Shown here piece after piece: positions 24,901-35,985 of a DNA stretch of 64,000 nucleotides. A model generated the notes under the pieces. That model saw only the letters and a list, made by a program, of their open reading frames with translations, was not told the DNA's origin and did not search any database. The translations under genes were made by a program, and so were the position numbers. Source of the DNA: Isoetes taiwanensis (lineage: Eukaryota; Streptophyta; Lycopodiopsida; Isoetales; Isoetaceae); contig JAJEKV010000047.1 in NCBI GenBank assembly GCA_021234155.1, forward strand, positions 4,353,637 through 4,417,636, given 5' to 3'. Each line of letters begins with the position of its first letter. Position 1 is the stretch's first letter.

Positions 24901-27900
24901 TGATGATCCCCGACGTGGTAGAACTTAAAAGCCTATACGTGTCCTCCACTTTTTGGCCGCAGAAGGCGATGGGATAAGCTAGCTAGTCTGTACAAGATTA
25001 GTCTAGTATGGACCTTAAACAAAGTAATAAAAAAACAATGGGACTATGGTAGGTGGCATGGATGGTGAGGTTAAAAAAGCCATGCCCCTAGAGTTGCCCC
25101 TAGGACCTAGACTTCCTAAGGCGGGATTAAATCCTGCCTACAAAGTGTGCATGTAAGGCAAAAGTTTTGTCCAACGGATGTGTGGTGAGTTGGTATAGGC
25201 CTAGTAATGCCAAAATAAATGTGCATTTGGTCATGGGTTCAAACCTTGCCAATGTCATTTATATTTGGAAGTTGGTTACTAGGGGTATACGATGATGATC
25301 CCCGACGTGGTAGAACTTAAAAGCCTATACGTGTCCTCCACTTTTTGCAATGCGATGGGATAAGCTAGCTAGTGGTACAAGATTAGTCTAGTATGGACCT
25401 TAAACAAAGTAATAAAAAACAATGGGACTATGGTAGGTGGCATGGATGGTGAGGTTAAAAAGCCATGCCCCTAGAGTTGCCCCTAGGACCTAGACTTCCT
25501 AAGGTGGGATTAAATCCTGCCTACAAAGTGTGCATGTAAGGCAAAAGTTTTGTCCAACGGATGTGTGGTGAGTTGGTATAGGCCTAATAATGCCAAAATA
25601 AATGTGCATTTGGTCATGGGTTCAAACCTTGTCAATGTCATTTATATTTGGAAGTTGGTTACTAGGGGTATAACGATGATGATCCCGTGGTAGAACGTGG
25701 TAGAACTTAAAAGCCTATATTAGTCGTGTCCTCCACTTTGGCTGGGACTATGGTAGGTGGCATGGATAGTGGAATAAGCTAGCTAGGACCTGCATACAAG
25801 ATTAGTCTAGTATGGACCTTAAAACAAAGCCTAATAAAAAATAAATGGGATTTGGTCAGGTGGTCATGGATGGATGAGGTTAGAAAAAAGCCATGTCCTC
25901 CACCCCCTAGATGCCCCTAGGACCTAGACTTGGACCTAAACAAAGTAATAAAAAAATGGGACTATGGTAGGTGGCATGGATGGAGGTTAAAAAGCCACAA
26001 AGTGTGCATGCAAGGCAAAAGTTTTGTCCAACGGATGTGTGGTGAGTTGGTATAGGCCTAATAATGCCAAAATAAATGTGCATTTGATCATGGGTTCAAA
26101 CCTTGCCAATGTCATTTATATTTGGAAGTTGGCTACTAGATGATGATCCCCGACGTGGTAGAACTTAAAAGCCTATACGTGTCCTCCACTTTGGCTGCCG
26201 CAAGGCGGTGGGATAAGCTAGCTAGTCTGTACAAGATTAGTCTAGTATGGACCTTAAACAAAGTAATAAAAAAATAATGGGACTATGGTAGGTGGCATGG
26301 ATGGTGAGGTTAAAAAAGCCATGCCCCTAGAGTTGCCCCTAGGACCTAGACTTCCTAAGGCGGGATTAAATCCTGCCTACAAAGTGTGCATGTAAGGCAA
26401 AAAAGTTTTGTCCAACGGATGTGTGGTGAGTTGATATAGGCCTAGTAATGCCAAAATAAATGTGCATTTGGTCATGGGTTCAAACTTTGCCAATGTCATT
26501 TATATTTGGAAGTTGGTTACTAGGGGTATACGATGATGATCCCCGACGTGGTAGAACTTAAAAGCCTATACGTGTCCTCCACTTTGCGCCGCAGAAGGCG
26601 ATGGGATAAGCTAGCTAGTCCAGTACAAGATTAGTCTAGTATGGACCTTAAACAAAGTAATAAAAACAATGGGACTATGGTAGGTGGCATGGATGGTGAG
26701 GTTAAAAAGCCATGCCCCTAGAGTTGCCCCTAGGACCTAGACTTCCTAAGGCGGGATTAAATCCTGCCTACAAAGTGTGCATGTAAGGCAAAAGTTTTGT
26801 CCAACGGATGTGTGGTGAGTTGGTATAGGCCTAGTAATGCCAAAATAAATGTGCATTTGGTCATGGGTTCAAACCTTGCCAATGTCATTTATATTTGGAA
26901 GTTGGTTACTAGGGGTATACGATGATGATCCCCGACGTGGTAGAACTTAAAAGCCTATACGTGTCCTCCACTTTGGCTGCCGCAAGGCGGTGGGATAAGC
27001 TAGCTAGTCTGTACAAGATTAGTCTAGTATGGACCTTAAACAAAGTAATAAAAAAACAATGGGACTATGGTAGGTGGCATGGATGGTGAGGTTAAAAAAG
27101 CCATGCCCCTAGAGTTGCCCCTAGGACCTAGACTTCCTAAGGCGGGATTAAATCCTGCCTACAAAGTGTGCATGCAAGGCAAAAGTTTTGTCCAACGGAT
27201 GTGTGGTGAGTTGGTATAGGCCTAGTAATGCCAAAATAAATGTGCATTTGGTCATGGGTTCAAACCTTGCCAATGTCATTTATATTTGGAAGTTGGTTAC
27301 TAGGGGTATAACGATGATGATCCCCCGACGTGGTAGAACTTAAAAGCCTATCGTGTCCTCCACTTTGGTCGCCGCGAAGGCGATGGGATAAGCTAGCTAG
27401 TCTGTACAAAGATTAGTCTAGTATGGACCTTAAACAAAGTAATAAAAAAACAATGGGACTATGGTAGGTGGCATGGATGGTGAGGTTAAAAAAGCCATGC
27501 CCCTAGAGTTGCCCCTAGGACCTAGACTTCCTAAGGCGGGATTAAATCCTGCCTACAAAGTGTGCATGTAAGGCAAAAGTTTTGTCCAACGGATGTGTGG
27601 TGAGTTGGTATAGGCCTAGTAATGCCAAAATAAATGTGCATTTGGTCATGGGTTCAAACCTTGCCAATGTCATTTATATTTGGAAGTTGGTTACTAGGGG
27701 TATACGATGATGATCCCCGACGTGGTAGAACTTAAAAGCCTATACGTGTCCTCCACTTTGCTTGCCGCAAGGCGATGGGATAAGCTAGCTAGTCTGTACA
27801 AGATTAGTCTAGTATGGACCTTAAACAAAGTAATAAAAAAACAATGGGACTATGGTAGGTGGCATGGATGGTGAGGTTAAAAAAGCCATGCCCCTAGAGT

Positions 27901-28470
27901 TGCCCCTAGGACCTAGACTTCCTAAGGCGGGATTAAATCCTGCCTACAAAGTGTGCATGCAAGGCAAAAGTTTTGTCCAACGGATGTGTGGTGAGTTGGT
28001 ATAGGCCTAGTAATGCCAAAATAAATGTGCATTTGGTCATGGGTTCAAACCTTGCCAATGTCATTTATATTTGGAAGTTGGTTACTAGGGGTATACGATG
28101 ATGATCCCCGACGTGGTAGAACTTAAAAGCCTATACGTGTCCTCCACTTTGGTTGCCGCAAGGCGATGGGATAAGCTAGCTAGTACATGACAAAGATTAG
28201 TCTAGTATGGACCTTAAACAAAGTAATAAAAAACAATGGGACTATGGTAGGTGGCATGGATGGTGAGGTTAAAAAGCCATGCCCTAAGGTTAATAGGGGG
28301 GTTACAAAGTGTGCATGTAAGGCAAAAAAATTTTTGTCCAACGGATGTGTGTGGTGAGTTGGTATAGGCCTAGTAATGCCAAAATAAATGTGCATTTGGT
28401 CATGGGTTCAAACCTTGCCAATGTCATTTACATTTGGAAGTTGGTTACTAGGGGTATACGATGATGATCC
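24901..28470. repeat. Homogeneous satellite block, with one scrambled segment
   Basis: Most monomers here keep the consensus in all windows, including the CpG-bearing ones, and are about 390 bp long. The exception is 25,675-26,000, where pieces of monomer are out of order and partly duplicated. No short monomers are present in this block. Confidence 0.9.
26521..26909. repeat. Reference long monomer (389 bp)
   Basis: This is a representative well-preserved unit, counted from taggggtata to the base before the next taggggtata. It contains, in order: a CpG-rich window (cgatgatgatccccgacg, tatacgtg, gccgc), the palindromic agctagct, an A-rich stretch after ccttaaacaaagtaat, the imperfect palindrome ggcgggattaaatcctgcc, the single aagttttgtcc T-run, the A-box-like tggtgagttgg, the palindrome taggccta and the B-box-like gttcaaacc. 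Confidence 0.95.
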
Positions 28471-31400
28471 CCGACTTGGTAGAACTGAAAAGCCTATACG
28501 TGTCCTCCACTTCTTTGCCATTTATATTTGGAAGGTGGGATAAGCTAGCTAGAATGTACAAGATTAGTCTAGTATGGACCTTAAACAAAGTAATAAAAAA
28601 ACAATGGGACTATGGTAGGTGGCATGGATGGTGAGGTTAAAAAAGCCATGCCCCTAGAGTTGCCCCTAGGACCTCGACTTACTAAGGCGGGATTAAATCC
28701 TGCCTACAAAGTGTGCATGTAAGGCAAAAGTTTTGTCCAACGGATGTGTGGTGAGTTGATATAGGTCTAGTAATGCCAAAATAAATGTGCATTTGGTCAT
28801 AGGTTCAATCTTTGCCAATGTCATTTATATTTGGAAGTTGGTTACTAAGGGTATCATGATGATGATCCCCGTGGTAGAACTTAAAAAGCTATACGTGCGT
28901 GGTAGAACTTAAAAGCCTATACGTGTCGCCACTTTGGATGCTGCAAGGTAGTGGAATAAGCTAGCTAATCTGTACAAGATTAATCTAGTATGGACCTTAA
29001 GCCCAACGGATGTGTGGTGAGTTGGTATAGGCCTACTAATGCCAAAATAAATGTGCATTTGGTCATGGGTTCAAACCTTGTCAATGTCATTTATATTTGG
29101 AAGTTGGTTACTAAGGGTATACGATGATGATCCCCGACGTGGTAGAACTTAAAAGCCTATACGTGTCCTCCACTTTTTTTGCCGTAAAAGGCGATGGGAT
29201 AAGCTAGCGAGTCTGTACAAGATTAGTCTAGTATGGACCTTAAACAAAGTAATAAAAAAATAATGGGACTATGGTAGGTGGCATGGATGGTGAGGTTAAA
29301 AAAGCCATGCCCCTAGAGTTGCCCCTAGGACCTAGACTTCCTAAGGCGGGATTAAATCCTGCCTACAAAGTGTGCATGCAAGGCAAAAGTTTTGTCCAAC
29401 GGATGTGTGGTGAGTTGGTATAGGCCTAATAATGCCAAAATAAATGTGCATTTGGTCATTGGTTCAAACCTTGCCAATGTCATTTATATTTGGAAGTTGG
29501 CTACTAGATGATGATCCCCGACGTGGTAGAACTTAAAAGCCTATACGTGTCCTCCACTTTGGCCGCAAAGGCGGTGGGATAATCTAGCTAGTCTGTACAA
29601 GATTAGTCTAGTATGGACCTTAAACAAAGTAATAAAAAAATAATGGGACTATGGTAGGTGGCATGGATGGTGAGGTTAAAAAAGCCATGCCCCTAGAGTT
29701 GCCCCTAGGACCTAGACTTCCTAAGGCGGGATTAAATCCTGCCTACAAAGTATGCATGTAAGGCAAAAGTTTTGTCCAACGGATGTGTGGTGAGTTGATA
29801 TAGGCCTAGTAATGCCAAAATAAATGTGCATTTGGTCATAGGTTCAAACTTTGCCAATGTCATTTATATTTGGAAGTTGGTTACTAGGGGTATACGATGA
29901 TGATCCCCGACGTGGTAGAACTTAAAAGCCTATACGTGTCCTCCACTTTGGCTGCCGCAAGGCGGTGGGATAAGCTAGCTAGTCTGTACAAGATTAGTCT
30001 AGTATGGACCTTAAACAAAGTAATAAAAAAACAATGGGACTATGGTAGGTGGCATGGATGGTGAGGTTAAAAAAGCCATGCCCCTAGAGTTGCCCCTAGG
30101 ACCTAGACTTCCTAAGGCGGGATTAAATCCTGCCTACAAAGTATGCATGCAAGGCAAAAGTTTTGTCCAACGGATGTGTGGTGAGTTGGTATAGGCCTAG
30201 TAATGCCAAAATAAATGTGCATTTGGTCATGGGTTCAAACCTTGCCAATGTCATTTATATTTGGAAGTTGGTTACTAGGGGTATACGATGATGATCCCCG
30301 ACGTGGTAGAACTTAAAAGCCTATACGTGTCCTCCACTTTGGCTGTCGCAAGGCGATGGGATAAGCTAGCTAGTCTGTACAAAGATTAGTCTAGTATGGA
30401 CCTTAAACAAAGTAATAAAAAAACAATGGGACTATGGTAGGTGGCATGGATGGTGAGGTTAAAAAAGCCATGCTCCTAAGGCGGGATTAAATCCTGCCTA
30501 CAAAGTGTGCATGTAATGCAAAAGTTTTGTCCAACAGATGTGTGGTGAGTTGGTATAGGCCTAGTAATGCCAAAATAAATGTGCATTTGGTCATGGGTTC
30601 AAACCTTGCCAATGTCATTTACATTTGGAAGTTGGTTACTAGGGGTATACGATGATGATCCCCGACGTGGTAGAACTGAAAAGCCTATACGTGTCCTCCA
30701 CTTTCTTTCGCCGCGCAAGGCGGTGATGGGATAAGCTAGCTAGTCTGTACAAGATTAGTCTAGTATGGACCTTAAACAAAGTAATAAAAAAACAATGGGA
30801 CTATGGTAGGTGGCATGGATGGTGAGGTTAAAAAAGCCATGCCCCTAGAGTTGCCCCTAGGACCTAGACTTCCTAAGGCGGGATTAAATCCTGCCTACAA
30901 AGTGTGCATGTAAGGCAAAAGTTTTGTCCAACGGATGTGTGGTGAGTTGATATAGGCCTAGTAATGCCAAAATAAATGTGCATTTGGTCATAGGTTCAAT
31001 ATTTGCCAATGTCATTTATATTTGGAAGTTGGTTACTAGGGGTATACGATGATGATCCCCGTGCGTGGTAGAACTTAAAAGCCTATCGTGTCCTCCACTT
31101 TGGTTTGGTTGGCAAGGTAGTGGAATAAGCTAGCTAGGTCTGTACAAGATTAGTCTAGTATGGACCTTAAGCCCAACGGATGTGTGGTGAGTTGGTATAG
31201 GCCTACTAATGCCAAAATAAATGTGCATTTGGTCATGGGTTCAAACCTTGTCAATGTCATTTATATTTGGAAGTTGGTTACTAAGGGTATACGATGATGA
31301 TCCCCGACGTGGTAGAACTTAAAAGCCTATACGTGTCCTCCACTTTGGCTGCCGCAAGGCGATGGGATAAGCTAGCTAGTCTGTACAAGATTAGTCTAGT

Positions 31401-33093
31401 ATGGACCTTAAACAAAGTAATAAAAAAATAATGGGACTATGGTAGGTGGCATGGATGGTGAGGTTAAAAAAGCCATGCCCCTAGAGTTGCCCTAGGACCT
31501 AGACTTCCTAAGGCGGGATTAAATCCTGCCTACAAAGTGTGCATGCAAGGCAAAAGTTTTGTCCAACGGATGTGTGGTGAGTTGGTATAGGCCTAATAAT
31601 GCCAAAATAAATGTGCATTTGGTCATGGGTTCAAACCTTGCCAATGTCATTTATATTTGGAAGTTGGCTACTAGATGATGATCCCCGACGTGGTAGAACT
31701 TAAAAGCCTATACGTGTCCTCCACTTTGGCTGCCGCAAGGCGGTGGGATAATCTAGCTAGTCTGTACAAGATTAGTCTAGTATGGACCTTAAACAAAGTA
31801 ATAAAAAAATAATGGGACTATGGTAGGTGGCATGGATGGTGAGGTTAAAAAAGCCATGCCCCTAGAGTTGCCCCTAGGACCTAGACTTCCTAAGGCGGGA
31901 TTAAATCCTGCCTACAAAGTGTGCATGTAAGGCAAAAGTTTTGTCCAACGGATGTGTGGTGAGTTGATATAGGCCTAGTAATGCCAAAATAAATGTGCAT
32001 TTGGTCATAGGTTCAAACTTTGCCAATGTCATTTATATTTGGAAGTTGGTTACTTGGGGTATACGATGATGATCCCCGACGTGGTAGAACTTAAAAGCCT
32101 ATACGTGTCCTCCACTTTGGCTGCCGCAAGGCGATGGGATAAGCTAGCTAGTCTGTACAAGATTAGTCTAGTATGGACCTTAAACAAAGTAATAAAAAAA
32201 CAATGGGACTATGGTAGGTGGCATGGATGGTGAGGTTAAAAAAGCCATGCCCCTAGAGTTGCCCCTAGGACCTAGACTTCCTAAGGCGGGATTAAATCCT
32301 GCCTACAAAGTATGCATACAAGGCAAAAGTTTTGTCCAACGGATGTGTGGTGAGTTGGTATAGGCCTAGTAATGCCAAAATAAATGTGCATTTGGTCATG
32401 GGTTCAAACCTTGCCAATGTCATTTATATTTGGAAGTTGGTTACTAGGGGTATACGATGATGATCCCCGACGTGGTAGAACTTAAAAGCCTATCGTGTCC
32501 TCCACTTTGGCCGGCCGCAAGGCATGGGATAAGCTAGCTAGTGCAGTACAAAGATTAGTCTAGTATGGACCTTAAACAAAGTAATAAAAAAACAATGGGA
32601 CTATGGTAGGTGGCATGGATGGTGAGGTTAAAAAGCCATGCCCTAAGGCGGATTAACTTCCTAAAGGCGGGATTAAATCCTGCCTACAAAGTGTGCATGT
32701 AATGCAAAAGTTTTGTCTAACAGATGTGTGGTGAGTTGGTATAGGCCTAGTAATGCCAAAATAAATGTGCATTTGGTCATGGGTTCAAACCTTGCCAATG
32801 TCATTTACATTTGGAAGTTGGTTACTAGGGGTATACGATGATGATCCCCGACGTGGTAGAACTGAAAAGCCTATACGTGTCCTCCACTTTGCTGCCGCAA
32901 GGCGGTGGGATAAGCTAGCTAGTCTGTACAAGATTAGTCTAGTATGGACCTTAAACAAAGTAATAAAAAAACAATGGGACTATGGTAGGTGCCATGGATG
33001 GTGAGGTTAAAAAAGCCATGCCCCTAGAGTTGCCCCTAGGACCTAGACTTCCTAAGGCGGGATTAAATCCTGCCTACAAAGTGTGCATGTAAG
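28471..33093. repeat. Satellite block with 2.18-kb higher-order repeat
   Basis: Private variants recur at a constant long distance. The gaactgaaaagcc variant is at 28,482, 30,673 and 32,859 (spacing 2,191 and 2,186). The short-monomer junction ccttaagccc is at 29,000 and 31,170 (spacing 2,170). The variant ggctactagatgatg is near 29,500 and 31,668. One higher-order unit equals about five long monomers plus one short monomer (5 x 390 + 241). Confidence 0.85.
33086..33093. repeat. Target-site duplication, left copy (catgtaag)
   Basis: The 8-bp catgtaag directly precedes the element end cagggaataa and is repeated exactly at 38,702-38,709. Uninterrupted satellite monomers contain a single catgtaagg at this position, so the empty site is known from dozens of copies. 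An 8-bp duplication is diagnostic of hAT transposition. Confidence 0.95.
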
Positions 33094-33107
33094 CAGGGAA
33101 TAAATTA
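33094..33107 (+). repeat. Terminal inverted repeat, left
   Basis: CAGGGAATAAATTA. It matches the reverse complement of the right end at 12 of 14 positions. The CA-G-GG start is typical of hAT ends. Confidence 0.85.
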
Positions 33108-33140
33108 CTACTCCTATATTTTGGTGTAGCCAGGATAACT

Positions 33141-33314
33141 TTAGCTAAATTTGCTTCAAATCAACACCTAAAGTTTCTAACACTTGGCTAAATTACATGA
33201 TTTTTCTCAATCACAATTTCTTGCATTTGGCTAAATATCATATTTTTTTTGCCCAAAACTTTCTATCATTTGGCTACACTTGGACAATTTGTAAAGGCAA
33301 ATATTAGCCAAAAT
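33141..33314. promoter_or_regulatory. Subterminal repeat cluster, probable transposase binding sites
   Basis: The motif (A/T)TTTGGCTAA or a close variant occurs at 33,141-33,150 (ttagctaaat), 33,182-33,193, 33,225-33,236 and 33,268-33,276, and inverted at 33,304-33,314 (ttagccaaaat). Copies also lie near the other end at 38,668-38,677. Clustered short subterminal motifs are the known transposase-binding sites in hAT elements such as Ac. The binding role here is inferred. Confidence 0.6.
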
Positions 33315-33594
33315 TGACTATGATAATTTAAACAAAAGTCGAAGCTTTTGGACGAAGATGATGAGTTTATCATTAATATGAGGTACTACAGAAGAAAATC
33401 ATGACCAATAAAATGTAGTATAAATGCGCAATTATAATGATAGTTAAAACATGTTTATGATATAGTTGTAATCATAGAACACATGTAAAGGAGATATGTG
33501 CTTCACCTGCATTGATAAAACCTAAACACATCAAAAAAACATGATGAACAAAAAAATATAATCACCACTTACAGAATTGCATGAAGATATACCA

Positions 33595-34287
33595 TCAACG
33601 AATAAAAAATACGGTGCTCGTATGCTCTTCTTTGTCACCACCATCTGTATGCACTTCTGAAGGCATCCTCGAAGTACTCTCATGATCCACCATATATGTT
33701 CTACTTACAGATCTGCGTTTGCAAGCATCATTCCAAAGTTCGAATACCCTTTCATATGGAAAAGTATATAGATCGTAATCACATGCATACAATCTCAATG
33801 TAGCGTCCAGATTATCATCAAGCCTATTTCTAAGCTTGTTCTTCACAAAACTCATCGTGGAGAAGCACCTCTCATCTTGAACACTTCCCAAAACCATGCA
33901 AAGACAAAGCTCTGCGAGTCTAAAGTACTCAGAGATTGCCACGCGTAATAAGCTATTAGAAGCAAGCTTTTGCCATAGACGAGTCACAGCTCCAAACTCT
34001 GTTGGCTTCTCAAGGTGAGCAAATTGCTTGTACATTGTATCACCAAAAAGAGGTGCTTGTGCTTTCAGCTTATCATAATCCAATAGCCCATTAATGCGGC
34101 CATCAACAAAAATTTTGTCACAACAAAAATACTTTTCTATTACCGTTGATTTTGCTTGAAAAGACTTATGAATACTTGCACTTGAGTTTGCATGACTCCA
34201 TGTATGTGGGAAAACAATGCCTATGGCGTCCAAAACATCATCTGGTGGAAAACGAGATCGAAGCTCATCTGCTAATGCATTTGCAGC
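33595..34287 (-). CDS. Transposase C-terminal exon with hAT dimerisation domain (partial)
   Basis: The exon starts in phase 0 after a tgatatgcag acceptor and encodes about 230 residues beginning AANALADELRSRF. The region around the DERCFSTMSFVKNKLRNRL motif corresponds to the conserved hAT C-terminal dimerisation block. Its glutamate (in QDERCFS) is the expected third catalytic acidic residue of the DDE triad. The last 60 or so residues are hydrophilic. The frame is intact to a TGA at 33,597-33,595. Confidence 0.85.
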   Translation of the reverse strand, partial: AANALADELRSRFPPDDVLDAIGIVFPHTWSHANSSASIHKSFQAKSTVIEKYFCCDKIFVDGRINGLLDYDKLKAQAPLFGDTMYKQFAHLEKPTEFGAVTRLWQKLASNSLLRVAISEYFRLAELCLCMVLGSVQDERCFSTMSFVKNKLRNRLDDNLDATLRLYACDYDLYTFPYERVFELWNDACKRRSVSRTYMVDHESTSRMPSEVHTDGGDKEEHTSTVFFIR

Positions 34288-34630
34288 CTGCATATCAATA
34301 AAAGAAATCAAAATCTAGTTGAATTGCACACTTCATATTATCACAAGAATTCTGCAAAAAAAAAATTCTGAAAAAAGAATTCTGAAAATTTAAAAAAATC
34401 TGAAAAAAACCAGAAAAAAATAGGAAAAATCCAGAAAATTCAGAAAATCCTGAAAAATCAGAAAAATTCAGAAAAATCAGAAAATTCAGAAAAAATCAAG
34501 AACCTGATTTTCATTATCATCCTAAAATTGAGAAAAATGTAAAATATAAAATTGAAGGTAAACATCACAAAGAAGAGCTAAAACATTGTAAATAATCATA
34601 AATAATCATGAGATGAGGAGGAATTTGTAC
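34288..34630 (-). other. Transposase intron (343 bp, phase 0)
   Basis: The donor is AG|GTACAAATTC at 34,630 and the acceptor is GATATGCAG| at 34,288. Splicing joins ...KFQMLE to AANALADEL without shifting the frame. The intron is A/T-rich and contains a degenerate (cagaaaa)n low-complexity run at 34,362-34,500. Confidence 0.8.
34362..34500. repeat. Low-complexity cagaaaa-type tandem run in the intron
   Basis: Short units of the form t/c-(c)agaaaa(a)-t repeat imperfectly for about 140 bp with variable A-run length. This looks like slippage-generated low-complexity DNA. It lies entirely within the intron, so it does not affect the coding sequence. Confidence 0.75.
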
Positions 34631-35119
34631 CTCTAACATTTGAAATTTCACCTTGTCAACTACGTTCCCGAAATCCTCCATCAAAAAATCAGATTTAACA
34701 AGACGATTGTTTCTCCCCCGTGGCTTTTTTAAGGTTAATTCCATGTACTTTCCTTTAGCATGAACACTTAGCCTTCCATTGTAATTGTAGGCAAGAAAAC
34801 TTTCGGTTGACCCAATGTGTACAAGTTTTCTCCAATAAGTGAACTCCTTGTGGCGTTGGAAACAACTCTTCCCATCCAATGTATTATCAACAAATAAATT
34901 TTCAATCTCAAACTGCATTCCTTTTCTTACAATATTGTACTCGGGTATGAAGATGTTACCATCCTGTGAAATTGATATCAAGTAATGAAGTTTGTGAAGC
35001 AAAGGTTCCAATGCAAACAATGCAAATATGGTTTCTCCATCAACCAAAAGATTGTAAAGCTCAGTTGCACTATTCACGGTTGCTCCATCATCACTACTTG
35101 AGAGTTCGATGCATTGCAT
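34631..35119 (-). CDS. Transposase middle segment, exon 5' of the intron (partial)
   Basis: About 163 coding residues run up to the splice donor, starting near MQCIELSSSDDGATVNSATE. The sequence includes LVDGETIFALFALEPLLHKL, which fits the helical insertion region that follows the RW(I)SL block in this transposase family. Upstream the frame is lost at about 35,110, and the preceding residues continue in another frame. The annotated methionine is simply the first ATG after the break, not a real start. Confidence 0.7.
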
Positions 35120-35304
35120 GCAACCAATGATGCATATTCTTCACACAATCTCTTCACAGGACCATATAAAGATATCCACCTTGTTGTGACATTTTTCAAA
35201 ATCTTCTTACCATCTGTTAACCCTTCTGCTAAAGATTTGAATGCTGCACATCTTTGAGGACTTTTGGAGAAGAATTTGTATGCCTTCTGTACAAGTAATT
35301 CTAC
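35105..35304 (-). CDS. Transposase segment in a shifted frame (RWISLY block)
   Basis: Reading the third minus frame gives VELLVQKAYKFFSKSPQR, then LKNVTTRWISLYGPVKRL and EEYASLVAC. The TRWISL block and the preceding FSKSPQR are conserved landmarks between the second aspartate and the insertion domain in KIAA1586-like hAT proteins. The segment joins neither neighbour without a one-base shift, so it marks two frame breaks. It contains no start codon of its own. Confidence 0.65.
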
Positions 35305-35708
35305 TTTGTAACAGAAAAATCAGAAAGTACCTTATACGCCAAATTGGTACGATGGCTCATACAATGTATCACTTGCATGTAGGGAGCTAATTCATTTTGA
35401 ATTCTAACCCCTAATCCAGATCTCTTGCCTTGCATCACGGATGCGCCATCAGCACCAAAACAAATAAGCTTGTTTGCACACTCTCTTGCGCTCATGTCTG
35501 CAACATTAGAGAGATGGTCTACAATTATATTATAGAGTGTCTCAGCATTAGAACTCAAACTCAACTTGAAGATGCCAAGAAAGTGGGATTTACGTTGATA
35601 ATCCACTACATTATATAAATGCATGGCAGCCCAATTAGTATTATCAATAGCAGTAACTTCGTCAAAAGACAATGACAGAAATTCTGATTTTTGTATCACG
35701 AAGGTCAA
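35301..35708 (-). CDS. Transposase catalytic core, first and second aspartates (partial)
   Basis: This 135-residue frame contains SLSFDEVTAIDN (D16, the likely first catalytic aspartate), FGADGASVMQG (D87, the likely second) and HCMSHRTNLA (115-124, the conserved C/H-x-x-H region after it). Spacing and wording match the RNase H-like fold of hAT transposases. It ends at a TAG after SVTK, where the reading continues in another frame. The upstream part overlaps the previous segment in a different frame. Confidence 0.8.
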   Translation of the reverse strand: MTFVIQKSEFLSLSFDEVTAIDNTNWAAMHLYNVVDYQRKSHFLGIFKLSLSSNAETLYNIIVDHLSNVADMSARECANKLICFGADGASVMQGKRSGLGVRIQNELAPYMQVIHCMSHRTNLAYKVLSDFSVTK

Positions 35709-35979
35709 TCTTCAAGGCTTCATTCATAAAACTAGCAAACTCCCAACCTGCCGGAATGGACCAATGATACAATGGACATGATGCTAACTCATTAGAAAGA
35801 CAAAACTCTCTCATTTCCGGATATTGTGTCATAGGTCTCCCACGCTTAAGCAAGAAAAAAATAGCTTTCATTTGAATGCTTTTGACTTTAAACTCTTTCT
35901 TATCGGCCTCAGAAAACATCACATGGAAGTGTGTAGATTTTTCCTCAAACCTGTTTAACTTGCAACATGTGCATCTCAT
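35662..35979 (-). CDS. Transposase segment between zinc finger and DDE core (partial)
   Basis: A 105-codon frame contains AIFFLLKRGRPMTQYPEM, CPLYHWSIPAGWEFASFM and EALKIDLRDTKI. The GRPMT and HW...GWE pieces are characteristic of the region upstream of the first catalytic aspartate in this transposase group. The last residues (RISVIVF) are read out of frame, because the true continuation (SLSFDEVTA) is in the next frame. An in-frame TGA just upstream separates it from the zinc-finger exon. Confidence 0.7.
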   Translation of the reverse strand: MRCTCCKLNRFEEKSTHFHVMFSEADKKEFKVKSIQMKAIFFLLKRGRPMTQYPEMREFCLSNELASCPLYHWSIPAGWEFASFMNEALKIDLRDTKIRISVIVF

Positions 35980-35985
35980 ACTTTT

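Larger units (their letters stand above)
14310..33093. repeat. 390-bp satellite array, left arm
   Basis: This is a head-to-tail tandem array. Spacing between successive ctaggggtata landmarks is 389-394 bp in the well-preserved part: 26,521, 26,910, 27,301, 27,695, 28,086. Shared landmarks include gtgtggtgagttggtatagg, gggttcaaaccttgcc, gataagctagctagtc, ttagtctagtatggacc, ggtggcatggatggtgagg and cctagacttccta. The array has no coding capacity of its own: short ORFs recur because the repeat recurs. The arm is interrupted at 33,094 by a hAT transposon and resumes at 38,702 in the same phase. Confidence 0.97.

Noticed and set aside
26806-26885. Genuine tRNA gene in each monomer
   Set aside because: Only the box motifs match. 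No acceptor stem, anticodon stem or 5-bp T-stem can be formed, so it is at most a tRNA-derived remnant.
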